In this document: piece after piece, positions 1-8,319 of the stretch | Position numbering within the stretch: the stretch's first letter is position 1 | Layout: each line of letters opens with the position of its first letter | Assembly (NCBI RefSeq): GCF_014648075.1 | Contig: NZ_BMQK01000006.1 | Coordinates: 124,001 to 188,000 of the forward strand | Reading direction: 5' to 3' | Length of the DNA stretch: 64,000 nucleotides | Source of the DNA: Streptomyces ruber | GTDB lineage: Bacteria; Actinomycetota; Actinomycetes; Streptomycetales; Streptomycetaceae | Program-made: the position numbers and the translations under genes | The notes under the pieces: model-generated | What the model was told of the DNA's origin: nothing | Seen by the model: only the letters and a program-made list of their open reading frames with translations | Databases searched by the model: none

Positions 1-267
1 CCGGCCACGTGATGGTCATGTCGCCCCTTCCGGATGCTTCCGGTCTCTTCCGGTCCGCCGCGCCGAGTCGGCCGGTACACCGGGAAACCGAACGGAGGAC
101 CGGACCTCGGTGGACGTCGGGGGCACCCGGAGAGTTCCGGGGCCGCACGGGGCCGCACGGCGGAAGGATCGCCCGCTCGGATGCGCCGAACGGGCGGCGC
201 CGGGGAATCGGCGCTCGGCGCACGGCGGGGTCCGGGGGCGCGGAGCCGTTCCTGGCGTCCCGGCCGG

Positions 268-1362
268 TCAGAGCTCCTTGGCGGGCCAGCCCAGGAGACG
301 GGCGCCGATGACCGCGGTCTGCAGGGCGTACCGGTGCATGGGTTCGGACGGGTCGGCGCCGGTCAGCTTGCGGATGCGGTCGAGCCGGTAGGTGAGGGCG
401 CGCACGCTGAGGTTGAGCCGGCGGGCCGCCTCCGCGGCGACACAGCCGCTGTCGAAGTAGGCGGTGAGCGTGTCGATCAGCGGCTGGGCGCCGCCCCGGG
501 CCCCCCGCAGCGGGCCCAGTGTGCCCCGCACCAGATCGGCCATCGCCTCCCGGTCACGGGTGAGGACGGGGTAGACGAGCAGTTCGCCGGCGCGCAGCAC
601 GGGATCGTCCAGATCGAGGCGCGCCGCCATGTCGAGGGCGTTCAGGGCCTGTTCGTAGGAGCGGACGACGCCGCGCGGGCCGGGGTGGGCCTGCCCGATG
701 GCGACCCGCCCGCCCTCGGTGGCGGCGTGGGCCTGCTTGGCGAAGAACGCGAGGATCTCGTCCTGGTCGCCGGGGGCGATGCACACGAGCCGCCCGCCCT
801 TGGTGGTCAGCAGGATGCGGCGCTGGCCGAACCGGGCCAGCAGCGCGCCCTCCACCCGCCGGGTGACCGGGTCGGTGTCGTCGACGAGCCGGTCGCCCTG
901 GGCCACGGCGACCGCGTGGGCCCGGGCGAGGAGCAGCCCGAAGCGTTCCGCGCGCTCGGCGAGCCGGCCGAGGTCGCTGCGGCCGTAGAGCAGGTCGTCG
1001 ATGAACTCCCGCCGCGCCGCCTCCTCCTGGCGCACCGCCAGTCTCTGCGCGCGTTCGTGGCCCTCGGCGAACGCGTCCACCGCGTACTCGATCGCCGCGA
1101 GGAGCCGGTCGGTGCCCGTGCGGGGCAGCCCCGGCCAGATCTCGCGGGTCGCGGAGAGGTACTGCCGGACGAGGCCCCGCAGCCCGTGACCCTCCTCGGC
1201 GGCGCGCTCGCCCTGGCTCCGCAGGGACTCCAGCTCCTCGCGTGTGAGCCGGCGACCGGTCGCGCACACGTCCGCCAGTATCCGGGCGTACCCCTCCAGG
1301 TGATCGTCGGATATCACCGGCCCCTCCACATGCCCTCCCCACTCGTCGTCGGCTGCTGTCAC
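268..1362 (-). CDS. PucR/CdaR-type helix-turn-helix transcriptional regulator
   Basis: A 364-residue DNA-binding regulator. The last part, residues about 312-335 (AARRLNLSVRALTYRLDRIR), is the typical PucR C-terminal helix-turn-helix; the upstream half has a GGDEF-like CdaR fold pattern (QAHPGPRGVVRSYEQALNAL) seen in this family. The start is a GTG; no better ATG lies downstream. It is the last gene on the left and faces away from the flotillin gene's 3' end, so it is a single transcription unit. PucR-family proteins often control purine, amino-acid or polyketide genes, but no target is adjacent, so the ligand is unknown. Confidence 0.85.
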   Translation of the reverse strand: MTAADDEWGGHVEGPVISDDHLEGYARILADVCATGRRLTREELESLRSQGERAAEEGHGLRGLVRQYLSATREIWPGLPRTGTDRLLAAIEYAVDAFAEGHERAQRLAVRQEEAARREFIDDLLYGRSDLGRLAERAERFGLLLARAHAVAVAQGDRLVDDTDPVTRRVEGALLARFGQRRILLTTKGGRLVCIAPGDQDEILAFFAKQAHAATEGGRVAIGQAHPGPRGVVRSYEQALNALDMAARLDLDDPVLRAGELLVYPVLTRDREAMADLVRGTLGPLRGARGGAQPLIDTLTAYFDSGCVAAEAARRLNLSVRALTYRLDRIRKLTGADPSEPMHRYALQTAVIGARLLGWPAKEL

Positions 1363-1402
1363 ATTCTCGGCGCCGGGTGAACCGGGGTGACGGCCGGGTC
1401 GT

Positions 1403-1449
1403 GACCCCGGGTGCCGCCCCCACCCCCGTCGGGGGCGGCACCCGGGGTC
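1403..1449 (-). terminator. Strong hairpin after the flotillin gene
   Basis: A perfect 19-bp inverted repeat (GACCCCGGGTGCCGCCCCC and its complement) with a 9-nt loop lies about 30 bp beyond the flotillin stop codon. It is the strongest stem in this part and probably ends flotillin transcription. There is no U-tract, as is usual in Streptomyces. Confidence 0.75.
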
Positions 1450-1478
1450 GTCCGGCCGCCGTACCGCGTACGGCGGGA

Positions 1479-3011
1479 TCAGCTCCCGACCGGGATCCGC
1501 CCGTCGGAGTCGCCGGGTGCCGCGTCGGCCGGGGTGCCCTCGGTCGTGCGCCGGGTGATGCCCTTCAGGAGTTCGGCGAGGTCGACTCCCGTGGTGGCGC
1601 CCAGCAGTTCGACGCCCTGGGCCACGTTGTCGGCGACGGTGCGGGACAGCTGGGAGGCACCGTCCGTGGAGATGACCGTCATCTTGTCCACCGCGCTGAG
1701 CGGTTCGGCGGCCTTGCCGACGACCTGCGGCAGCACCTCGACGAGCATCTGGAGCACGGCCGCGTCGCCGTACCGGCCGAACGCGTCGGCCTTCTTCTCC
1801 ATGGCCTCGGCCTCGGCGGCACCCCTCGCGGTGATGGCCGCGGCCTCCGCGTCACCCTCCAGCCGGACCGCCTCCGCGATCGCCGCGCGCTTCGCGCGCT
1901 CGGCCTCACCCTGCTTGAGGCCCTCGATGGCCCCGGCCTCCGCCAGCGCGCTGCGGCGCTGCTTCTCGCCCTCACCGGTGAGGCGGGAGCGCTCTGCCTC
2001 CGCCTGGGCGGCGGCGATCTCGGCCAGCCGCTCCGCCTCGGCCTGCTTGACCCGGGCCACCCGCTTGGCCTCGGCCTCCTGTTCGGCGGCGTACCGCTGG
2101 GCGTCGGCGGGCTTGCGGACCTGGGTGTCGAGCTGACGGTCCGTCAGTGCGGCCTGCCGCTCCGCGACCTTCTCCTGTTCGGCGAGGATGTCCTGCTGCC
2201 GGGCCGCCTCGGCCAGCGGTCCCGCGGCGGCGGCACGGGCGGCGGCCTCGTCGGTCTCGGCCTTGATCTCGGCCTGCTTGAGGGCGAAGGTCCGCTGGGC
2301 GACGGCGATCTCCTCCTCCGCCTTCAGCCGGGCCTGTTCGGCGGCGCGCCGGGCCACGGCCTCCGCGATGTCGGCCTCCTGCCGGGCCCGCGCGGCCTCG
2401 GGACGGCCGAGGTCCGCCAGGTAGGAGCCCTCGGTGGTGATGTCCTGGATCTGGAAGGCGTCCAGGACCAGTCCCTGCCCGGACAGGCTCGCCTCGGCCT
2501 CCTCGGCGACCTGCCCGGCGAACGCGGCCCGGTCACGGATGATGTCCTCCACGGACATCCGGCCGACGATGGCGCGCAGCGCACCGGAGAGCACTTCCTG
2601 GGTGAAGCCGACGATGCCGTCCTGCTGCATCAGGAACCGCTGGGCCGCGGCCCGGATGGAGTCCTCGGTGCCGCCGACCTTGACGATGGCGACGCCCTCC
2701 AGGTTGGCCTTGACGCCGCGCAGGGTGACGGCGCCGCGCACCGCGATCGGGATGTGCCGGGAGGACAGGTCGAGGGTGAACTTCTGCTGGACGAACGGCA
2801 CGACGAAGACGCCGCCGCCGACCACGACCTTCTGGCCGCTGTTGTCGGTGAACACCCGGCCGGTCTCCGGGTCGGTGGACTTCTTGCCCCGCCGGCCGGT
2901 GACGATGAACGCCTCGCTGGGCCCCGCGACCTTGTAGCGGGTGACGACGACGAGTGCGACGAGGACGAGGAGTACGACGACTCCCGCCAGTGCGATGACG
3001 ACTGGACTCAT
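1479..3011 (-). CDS. Flotillin-family (SPFH domain) membrane scaffold protein
   Basis: A 510-residue flotillin-like protein. One N-terminal membrane segment (residues about 4-24) is followed by the SPFH/band 7 domain (about 28-200) and a long Ala/Glu-rich coiled coil (about 210-420, repeated AEAERL/AAARA patterns). Known flotillins of the YuaG/FloT type organise membrane microdomains and protein complexes at the inner face of the membrane. The ATG start is followed directly by the hydrophobic segment. The gene upstream (3147-3662) encodes an NfeD-like protein, the usual partner, so the two are probably cotranscribed across a 135-bp gap. Confidence 0.92.
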   Translation of the reverse strand: MSPVVIALAGVVVLLVLVALVVVTRYKVAGPSEAFIVTGRRGKKSTDPETGRVFTDNSGQKVVVGGGVFVVPFVQQKFTLDLSSRHIPIAVRGAVTLRGVKANLEGVAIVKVGGTEDSIRAAAQRFLMQQDGIVGFTQEVLSGALRAIVGRMSVEDIIRDRAAFAGQVAEEAEASLSGQGLVLDAFQIQDITTEGSYLADLGRPEAARARQEADIAEAVARRAAEQARLKAEEEIAVAQRTFALKQAEIKAETDEAAARAAAAGPLAEAARQQDILAEQEKVAERQAALTDRQLDTQVRKPADAQRYAAEQEAEAKRVARVKQAEAERLAEIAAAQAEAERSRLTGEGEKQRRSALAEAGAIEGLKQGEAERAKRAAIAEAVRLEGDAEAAAITARGAAEAEAMEKKADAFGRYGDAAVLQMLVEVLPQVVGKAAEPLSAVDKMTVISTDGASQLSRTVADNVAQGVELLGATTGVDLAELLKGITRRTTEGTPADAAPGDSDGRIPVGS

Positions 3012-3146
3012 ACGGAACCCTTCAGCCCTCCATGGGGACGGCGTGTGGATGAGAGTGAGTGGTGCGGTGGTGCGATGACACGGTGGTGTGGTGGTGCCAC
3101 GTGTGTGCGGACGGACGTCCGGCGCCGCGGGTGCGGGCGCGCCGAG

Positions 3147-3662
3147 TCAGCGTTCGACGGGGCGTACGGAGACGGCTGTCCGGGACAGGGCCTCGGCGAC
3201 CCAGACGTCGGCACCGCGGGTGACGGCGACCGGGCTCTTCGCGGCGAGTTTCACCGGCTGCCCGCCCAGGCGGACGAGGACTTCGCCGTAGCCGTCGGCG
3301 GGGATGGCCGTGACCACGCGGCCGGGCGTCCCGATCAGGTCGTCGCCGCGCGGGGCGGCGCCCGAGCGGTCGTCCATCAGGGCGCGGCAGAGCCGGTAGG
3401 TCACCCAGCCCGTGGCGATCCCGGCCGGCACCCCGACCGCGACGGCGCCGAGGGCGCCCACGTCCGTGGTGCCGAGGGCGATGGCGCCCGCGAAGCCGGC
3501 CATGGACACGAAGCTCGCGATCACCGGCAGCGACAGCAACCCGTCGAAGAGGCCGTCCAGGAGGCCCGAGCCGTCGAGGAGCCCTTCGAGGAGGCCGTCG
3601 AGGAGGAGGGAGAAGGCGAGGAGCACGACCCCCACGATGCCCACACCGAGAAACCAGGCCAT
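3147..3662 (-). CDS. NfeD/YuaF-like membrane protein, flotillin partner
   Basis: A 171-residue membrane protein. It has an N-terminal membrane helix, a second hydrophobic stretch (about 45-85), and a soluble C-terminal region of about 70 residues with the OB-fold-like pattern of short NfeD proteins (DLIGTPGRVVTAIPADGYGEV). Such proteins are encoded next to flotillins and are thought to help assemble them. An unusual feature is the leucine/aspartate/glycine repeat at residues about 20-44, built from LLDGL-like units. Assignment rests on topology plus neighbour; I cannot confirm the domain with a profile search. Confidence 0.7.
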   Translation of the reverse strand: MAWFLGVGIVGVVLLAFSLLLDGLLEGLLDGSGLLDGLFDGLLSLPVIASFVSMAGFAGAIALGTTDVGALGAVAVGVPAGIATGWVTYRLCRALMDDRSGAAPRGDDLIGTPGRVVTAIPADGYGEVLVRLGGQPVKLAAKSPVAVTRGADVWVAEALSRTAVSVRPVER

Positions 3663-3786
3663 CCGCGCTCACCGCCTCTTCCGCTCGTCGTCCGGCCGGT
3701 GTCCGCATGTTCACATGTGAACGGAGTTCGTCACATTGCCTGGTTCCGGCAGTCTTAACGCGGTCTTGATGCCGCTTTCGTGCACG

Positions 3787-3826
3787 GCCGCGGGGCGGGG
3801 CGCGGGCCGGCGCCCCGCCCCGCGGC
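3787..3826 (-). terminator. Hairpin terminator after the CBS-domain gene
   Basis: A perfect 17-bp GC stem (GCCGCGGGGCGGGGCGC and complement) with a 6-nt loop, about 65 bp past the stop of the CBS gene and upstream of the NfeD-like gene. It should isolate the two units. Confidence 0.65.
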
Positions 3827-3891
3827 GGAGGTGCTGTCCCGCCCCGGCGGGCCCGCCGAGCCGGGCGGACCCATGACGGGTCCACAGCGGT

Positions 3892-4314
3892 CTACTGGTT
3901 CGGCCTCGCGGCGCTGATGTCGGCGAGTGCCGACCGCTCGTCGCGTTCCATGGCCATGTCGCCGAGGGAGACGATGCCCACCGGGTGCCGTCCGTCCTCG
4001 ACGACCGGGAGGCGGCGCACGGAGTGTTCGCGCATCAGCCGTACCGCGTCGTCCAGGGTGTCGTCGGGGCCGACGGTGACGAGGTCCTCGCTGCAGGCGC
4101 CGGCCACGGTCGTGTCGTCCGGGTCGCCGTCCTCCGCGAGGGCCCGGACCACCAGGTCACGGTCGCTGACCAGGCCGCGCAGCCGGTCGCCCTCCGTGAC
4201 GAGGACGGCTCCGAGGTCCTGGTCCCGCATCAGCCGCGCCACCGCACGCACCGATGTCAGGGGTTCGACGGTCACCGGGTGGCCGGTCATGATGTCGCGC
4301 ACGTACTGGGTCAT
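3892..4314 (-). CDS. CBS-domain protein (tandem CBS pair)
   Basis: A 140-residue protein made almost only of two CBS motifs (about residues 7-62 and 70-128; note VSDRDLVVRALAEDG and VGIVSLGDMAMERD). Tandem CBS pairs bind adenosyl nucleotides and act as energy or signal sensors. It begins with ATG after a clear GAGGA ribosome site. It is preceded by the pirin gene in the same direction at a 67-bp gap. The target protein is unknown; many stand-alone CBS proteins of actinomycetes respond to hypoxia or stress. Confidence 0.88.
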   Translation of the reverse strand: MTQYVRDIMTGHPVTVEPLTSVRAVARLMRDQDLGAVLVTEGDRLRGLVSDRDLVVRALAEDGDPDDTTVAGACSEDLVTVGPDDTLDDAVRLMREHSVRRLPVVEDGRHPVGIVSLGDMAMERDERSALADISAARPNQ

Positions 4315-4381
4315 GGTTCCGTCCTCCTCAGGGGTTGCCTCGCCCCCGGGTACCCCATGGCCCCAAGGCCCCGCACGCCGG

Positions 4382-5356
4382 TCAGCGCACCCTCCCGCGT
4401 GCCTTCAGCGGCTGCTGCGGAAGGTCGGGAGCGGGCAGGGGCGCGCCGTCGTACCCGTCCACCACTCCGAAGCGGGAGCCCGTCGTCCAGTCCGTACGCG
4501 CCTGTTCGATCTCCGCCTGGCTGCGTCCGACGAAGTTCCACCACATGATCAGCTCTTCCTCGAACGGCTCGCCGCCGAGCAGCATCAGGCCCGCGCCGGT
4601 GTCGGAACGCAGGGGCAGTCCGGCGCGGCCGCAGCCGAGGTAGAGCATCGAGCCGGGCGTCACGGGCACGCCGTCCACGTACGCCTCGCCGGACATGGAG
4701 AGGACCGCGTACTCGAAGTCCGGTTCCAGCGGCAGCGTCACGTCGGCACCGCGGGCGAGCGCGAGATCGGCGCCGACGAGCGGGGTGTACGTCGAACCGG
4801 GCGAGACGGTGCCGTCGACGGCGCCCAGGATCAGCGTCGCCCTCAGCCCCGGCGCCGTCACCACCGGCAGGTCCGTGTGGTGCTCGAAGCGCGGATCGGC
4901 GTGCCGGTGGCGGTCCGGCAGCGCGACCCAGAGCTGGGCGCCGTGCAGGGAGCGGGCGTGCGACCGGGGGCTCTCCTCGGAATGGCTGACCGCCCGGCCG
5001 GAGGTCATCAGGCCCAGTTCGCGCGGGCGGATCGTCGCGAGGCCGCCCGTGGAGTCGCGGTGCAGCACCTCGCCCTCGTGCAGCCAGCTGACCGTCTGGA
5101 GCCCGGTGTGGGGGTGCGGCGGGACCCGCATGCCGGGCTCGTCGGCGATGTCGTCCGGCCCGTAGTGGTCGATGAAGCACCAGGCTCCGACCATGCGCCG
5201 GCCCAGGTTGGGCAGCAGCCGGCGCACCTCGGTGGTCTCGCCGAGCCTCGTCCGCCGGGGACTGAGGAGCTCGCGCACCGGTTCCGCCACCACGAATCCC
5301 CGGCCGCCGCACACCGCGGGGACCGCCACCCGGTCAAGGTTGCTCATACCGCCCAA
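4382..5356 (-). CDS. Pirin-family protein (cupin fold)
   Basis: A 324-residue pirin homologue. The N-terminal cupin carries the metal-binding pattern PHPHTGLQTVSW and, further on, SGRAVSHSEES, which supply the His/His/His/Glu ligands known from pirins. Some bacterial pirins have quercetin dioxygenase activity; others modulate enzymes. The start is ATG. It is divergent from the TPR gene, with about 95 bp between them for two promoters. Confidence 0.9.
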   Translation of the reverse strand: MGGMSNLDRVAVPAVCGGRGFVVAEPVRELLSPRRTRLGETTEVRRLLPNLGRRMVGAWCFIDHYGPDDIADEPGMRVPPHPHTGLQTVSWLHEGEVLHRDSTGGLATIRPRELGLMTSGRAVSHSEESPRSHARSLHGAQLWVALPDRHRHADPRFEHHTDLPVVTAPGLRATLILGAVDGTVSPGSTYTPLVGADLALARGADVTLPLEPDFEYAVLSMSGEAYVDGVPVTPGSMLYLGCGRAGLPLRSDTGAGLMLLGGEPFEEELIMWWNFVGRSQAEIEQARTDWTTGSRFGVVDGYDGAPLPAPDLPQQPLKARGRVR

Positions 5357-5450
5357 CCTAGACCCGCCGGAGCCCGCCCGTCAGGTGCTCGCCCGGTCCG
5401 CCACCCGCCGCCAGGGCCGAGGGCACCCCGGGCGCCGCCAAGGTAGTGGA

Positions 5451-5870
5451 ATGTTCAACAGACTCGTGCGGTTGTACGCCACCGGAGGACGAAGGAGGCC
5501 ACAGGTGGACACGGAGTACTACGAGCACGGGACGGCCGCGGAGCGCTGGGAGCGGGCACGGCTGTTCTTCGACGCCAGGAACTACGCCGCCGCGGCGCGC
5601 GTGCTCGTCGGACTGGTCGAGGAGGTGCCGGAGCAGACCGGACCACGGCTGCTGCTGGCCCGCTCCTACTACCACTCGGCCCAACTGCGCCGCGCGGAGA
5701 ACGAGTTGCGGGTCATCGTGGAGCGGGACCCGGTGGAGCACTACGCCCGGCTGATGCTCGGGCGCACGCTCCAGCGGCAGGGGCGGCCCGGGGAGGCGGA
5801 GCAGCACCTGCGGATCGCCTCCGCCCTCGCGGGCGACTTCGAACGGACCGGAGTCCCCGCCGCCCGGTGA
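5451..5870 (+). CDS. Tetratricopeptide repeat protein
   Basis: A 139-residue all-helical protein with about two to three TPR units (FDARNYAAAARVLVGLVEEVP, then LLARSYYHSAQLRRAENELR and LMLGRTLQRQGRPGEAEQHLR). TPRs mediate protein binding; no enzyme domain is present. The ATG at 5451 follows AAGGTAG; a GTG at 5505 (giving VDTEYYEHG) is an alternative start because the first 18 residues are basic and less conserved in character. Convergent with the PepSY gene, sharing a terminator. Confidence 0.75.
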   Translation: MFNRLVRLYATGGRRRPQVDTEYYEHGTAAERWERARLFFDARNYAAAARVLVGLVEEVPEQTGPRLLLARSYYHSAQLRRAENELRVIVERDPVEHYARLMLGRTLQRQGRPGEAEQHLRIASALAGDFERTGVPAAR

Positions 5871-5882
5871 CGGACGCCCGTG

Positions 5883-5904
5883 CGCCGCCCGCTACCGGGC
5901 GGCG
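5883..5904. terminator. Short bidirectional terminator hairpin
   Basis: A 9-bp stem CGCCGCCCG/CGGGCGGCG with a CTAC loop lies between the convergent TPR and PepSY genes and contains the PepSY stop codon. Confidence 0.6.
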
Positions 5905-7343
5905 TACGACCGCTTGCCCCGCCGGTACGCGATCTCGCCGAGCACGACGTCCACCACGATGAACGCCGCGAGCGAGATGCCCAGGAGCGGCACGAAATAG
6001 CCGAGCACGGCGATCGCCGCCAGCGCGGGGACCAGGATCTGCGGGGGCACCTGCTGCCAGGCGCCCCGGGGGACGGGCCGGCCGAAGGCCGACCCGCGCC
6101 CCCGCTGCCACCACATGCGGTAGCCGAGGAGGATCAGGACGACCAGCGAGAGGCCGAGGGTCATCAGGAGGAGCTGGTTGGGCAGGCCGAAGAGGATGCC
6201 GGTGTGGGCGTCGATGCCCCAGCGGGCGAGCTTGGCGAGGACCGGGAAGTCGTCGAACCGGATCGAGTCCGTCACCTCGTTGGTCAGCGGGTCCACGGCC
6301 ACGGCGTCCTGCTTGGTGGGCCAGCTGCGCTGGACCTGCTGCACGACGTACCCGGTGGACGCGTCGGCGGGCGGCACGATCTCCACGGGGTCGCCGAGCC
6401 CCTCGGCGCGCGCGGCGGCGAGGATGTCGTCGAGGTCGCCCTCGTGCGCGGCGTTCGCCGGCTCCCCGGCGCCGCCGTGACCCTGGTGCGCCGCGTGGTC
6501 GCCGACCGACGCCGAGATCGCCGGAGTCGCCTGGTCGATCTCGGTGCGCAGGGTGGCGATGTTCGTCCCGGCATACGCCGACCAGGTCAGCCCGGTCGCC
6601 GACAGGAAGAAGAAGCCCACGGCGGCCCAGACGCCGACGGTGCCGTGCAGGCCGAGGACGCGGCGCCGCCCGCTCGTGCCGCGCACCTTGCGCCGTGCGC
6701 GGCGGCGGCCGAACCACAGCACCAGTCCGCCGGCCGCGATCACCCACAGCCAGCTGGCCGCGAGTTCGCTGTAGAGCCGGCCGCTCTCGCCGAGGTGGAG
6801 ATCGCGGTGGAACTTGTCGATCCAGGTCCGTACCGGCAGGGCACCGGTCGACCCGTACTGGTCGAGCGACCCGCGCACCTCGGCGGTGTACGGGTCGACG
6901 AACACCGCGAGCGTGTCCCCCTCGTCGACGCCGGGCACCCCGGACAGCATCACCCGGGTCGTGGCGTCGTCCTCCGGCGACGGCCGTACGGCGGCGACGG
7001 TTCCCTCGGGGTGCGCCTCGCGCGCGGCGGCCACCTGTTCCGAGATCGGGAGCTTGCGCTCGCCGGCCGGGACGGTCAGCTCGTCCGCGTACACGATTCT
7101 TTCGATCTGGAACGAGGCCGCGTACAGCGTGCCGGTCAACGCGGCGACCAGCAGGAACGGCGCGACGAGCACACCGGCGTAGAAGTGCAGCCGCAGGACG
7201 AGCGCGGTGAGCGCGGCCCGTGTTCCGGACGTGCGGGCGGCCGGCCCGGGCGAGGCGCCCTCCTCGGTGTCCTTCTCCGGGGACGCGCCTTGCTCGGGGT
7301 TCTCGGGGAGATCGTCCTTCTCTGCCGAGGGAGCGGTGGACAT
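5892..7343 (-). CDS. PepSY-associated transmembrane protein (PiuB-like)
   Basis: A 483-residue membrane protein with the PepSY_TM arrangement: an N-terminal membrane helix (LRLHFYAGVLVAPFLLVAAL, about 50-75), an extracellular loop with PepSY-like segments, a pair of helices around residues 190-240, and C-terminal helices (LVVLILLGYRMWW, then a paired hydrophobic end). Members are linked to iron uptake or ferric-reductase-like functions, and some inhibit proteases; the role here is not shown. I saw no obvious iron box upstream. An Ala/His/Gly stretch near residue 280 is a low-complexity loop. Confidence 0.85.
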   Translation of the reverse strand: MSTAPSAEKDDLPENPEQGASPEKDTEEGASPGPAARTSGTRAALTALVLRLHFYAGVLVAPFLLVAALTGTLYAASFQIERIVYADELTVPAGERKLPISEQVAAAREAHPEGTVAAVRPSPEDDATTRVMLSGVPGVDEGDTLAVFVDPYTAEVRGSLDQYGSTGALPVRTWIDKFHRDLHLGESGRLYSELAASWLWVIAAGGLVLWFGRRRARRKVRGTSGRRRVLGLHGTVGVWAAVGFFFLSATGLTWSAYAGTNIATLRTEIDQATPAISASVGDHAAHQGHGGAGEPANAAHEGDLDDILAAARAEGLGDPVEIVPPADASTGYVVQQVQRSWPTKQDAVAVDPLTNEVTDSIRFDDFPVLAKLARWGIDAHTGILFGLPNQLLLMTLGLSLVVLILLGYRMWWQRGRGSAFGRPVPRGAWQQVPPQILVPALAAIAVLGYFVPLLGISLAAFIVVDVVLGEIAYRRGKRSYAAR

Positions 7344-7543
7344 CGGCGGGTCCTCCAGGGACGCAGGGGACGGTGGGGGCGGTGGGGCGCTTCAGTAGTC
7401 GGACCGCCAAGCCCGTGGGTTCCCGGGCGAATTGGTGACCTGCGTCACACCCGGGACGCCGGGGGTACCCCGGCGAGGACTGTCCCCGCCGTCCGTCCGC
7501 GAGGCGCCTCGCGGCACGCGGCGGGTCTTGGCATGCTGGCGCG

Positions 7544-8260
7544 ATGGCTTCCGACAGCGACCGCACGGCGTCCCCGGCCCCGACCGGCACCACCTCCCGT
7601 CCCCTCCGGCCGTCCCGGCCGTCCGGCCCCGCCCTGCCGCTCCGCGACATGGTCGAGCAACTCCTCTCCCACGAGGGCCCGTTGCCGATCGTCGCCGCGG
7701 GCGACCCGGTGCTGCGCCGCCCCGCCGAGCCCTACGACGGACAGCTGGACGCGGGCCTCCTGAACCGGTTCCTGGCCGCGCTGCGGGCGACGATGCACGC
7801 CGCGCCGGGGGTCGGTCTGGCCGCGCCGCAGGTGGGGGTCCCCCTGCGGATCGCGGTCGTCGAGGACCCGGCGCCCGTCCCCGAGGAGGTGCGCCTCGCG
7901 CGCGGCCGGGTGCCCCTGCCGTTCCGGGTGCTCGTCAACCCGTCGTACGAACCGGTCGGCACCGGCCGTGCCGCCTTCTTCGAGGGCTGCCTGAGCGTGC
8001 CGGGCTGGCAGGCCGTGGTGGACCGGCCCGCCCGGGTGCGCCTCACGGCCCTGGACGAGCACGGCCGGCCGGTGGACGAGGAGTTCTCGGGCTGGCCCGC
8101 GCGCATCGTCCAGCACGAGACGGACCATCTGGCGGGCACCCTGTACCTGGACCGCGCGGAGCTGCGCTCCCTGTCCACGAACCAGGCGGTGGCGGAGCTG
8201 TGGAACGACCCCGCCCCGCGCCGCGCCGCACGGGCACTGGGTTTCCCGCTGCCGGACTGA
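7544..8260 (+). CDS. def: Peptide deformylase
   Basis: A 238-residue deformylase that removes the formyl group from the start Met of new proteins. All three signature motifs are present: GVGLAAPQ at 89-96, EGCLS at 147-151 and HETDH at 191-195; Cys149, His191 and His195 bind the metal and Glu192 is catalytic. The first 35 or so residues are a Ser/Pro/Thr-rich extension not needed for the fold. It stands alone, far from fmt, so it is probably an accessory copy. Antibiotic producers often keep more than one deformylase. Confidence 0.95.
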   Translation: MASDSDRTASPAPTGTTSRPLRPSRPSGPALPLRDMVEQLLSHEGPLPIVAAGDPVLRRPAEPYDGQLDAGLLNRFLAALRATMHAAPGVGLAAPQVGVPLRIAVVEDPAPVPEEVRLARGRVPLPFRVLVNPSYEPVGTGRAAFFEGCLSVPGWQAVVDRPARVRLTALDEHGRPVDEEFSGWPARIVQHETDHLAGTLYLDRAELRSLSTNQAVAELWNDPAPRRAARALGFPLPD

Positions 8261-8267
8261 GCCGCCG

Positions 8268-8319
8268 GACCGGGCCCGGCCGACGGGGATCAGGACCGGG
8301 CCCGGCCGACGGGGATCAG
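8268..8319. repeat. 26-bp perfect tandem duplication
   Basis: Two adjacent identical 26-bp units (starting GACCGGGCCCGGCCGACGGG) occupy 8268-8293 and 8294-8319. The second holds the stop codon of the reductase gene; the first is a copy just beyond it. Confidence 0.9.

Noticed and set aside
1377..3758. 793-codon plus-strand open frame opposite flotillin
   Set aside because: Shadow of the flotillin and NfeD-like genes; Gly/Leu/Arg-rich without features.
4345..4365. GGGTAC sequence upstream of the CBS gene as a SigB promoter
   Set aside because: No GNNT at 14-16 bases upstream on the correct strand.
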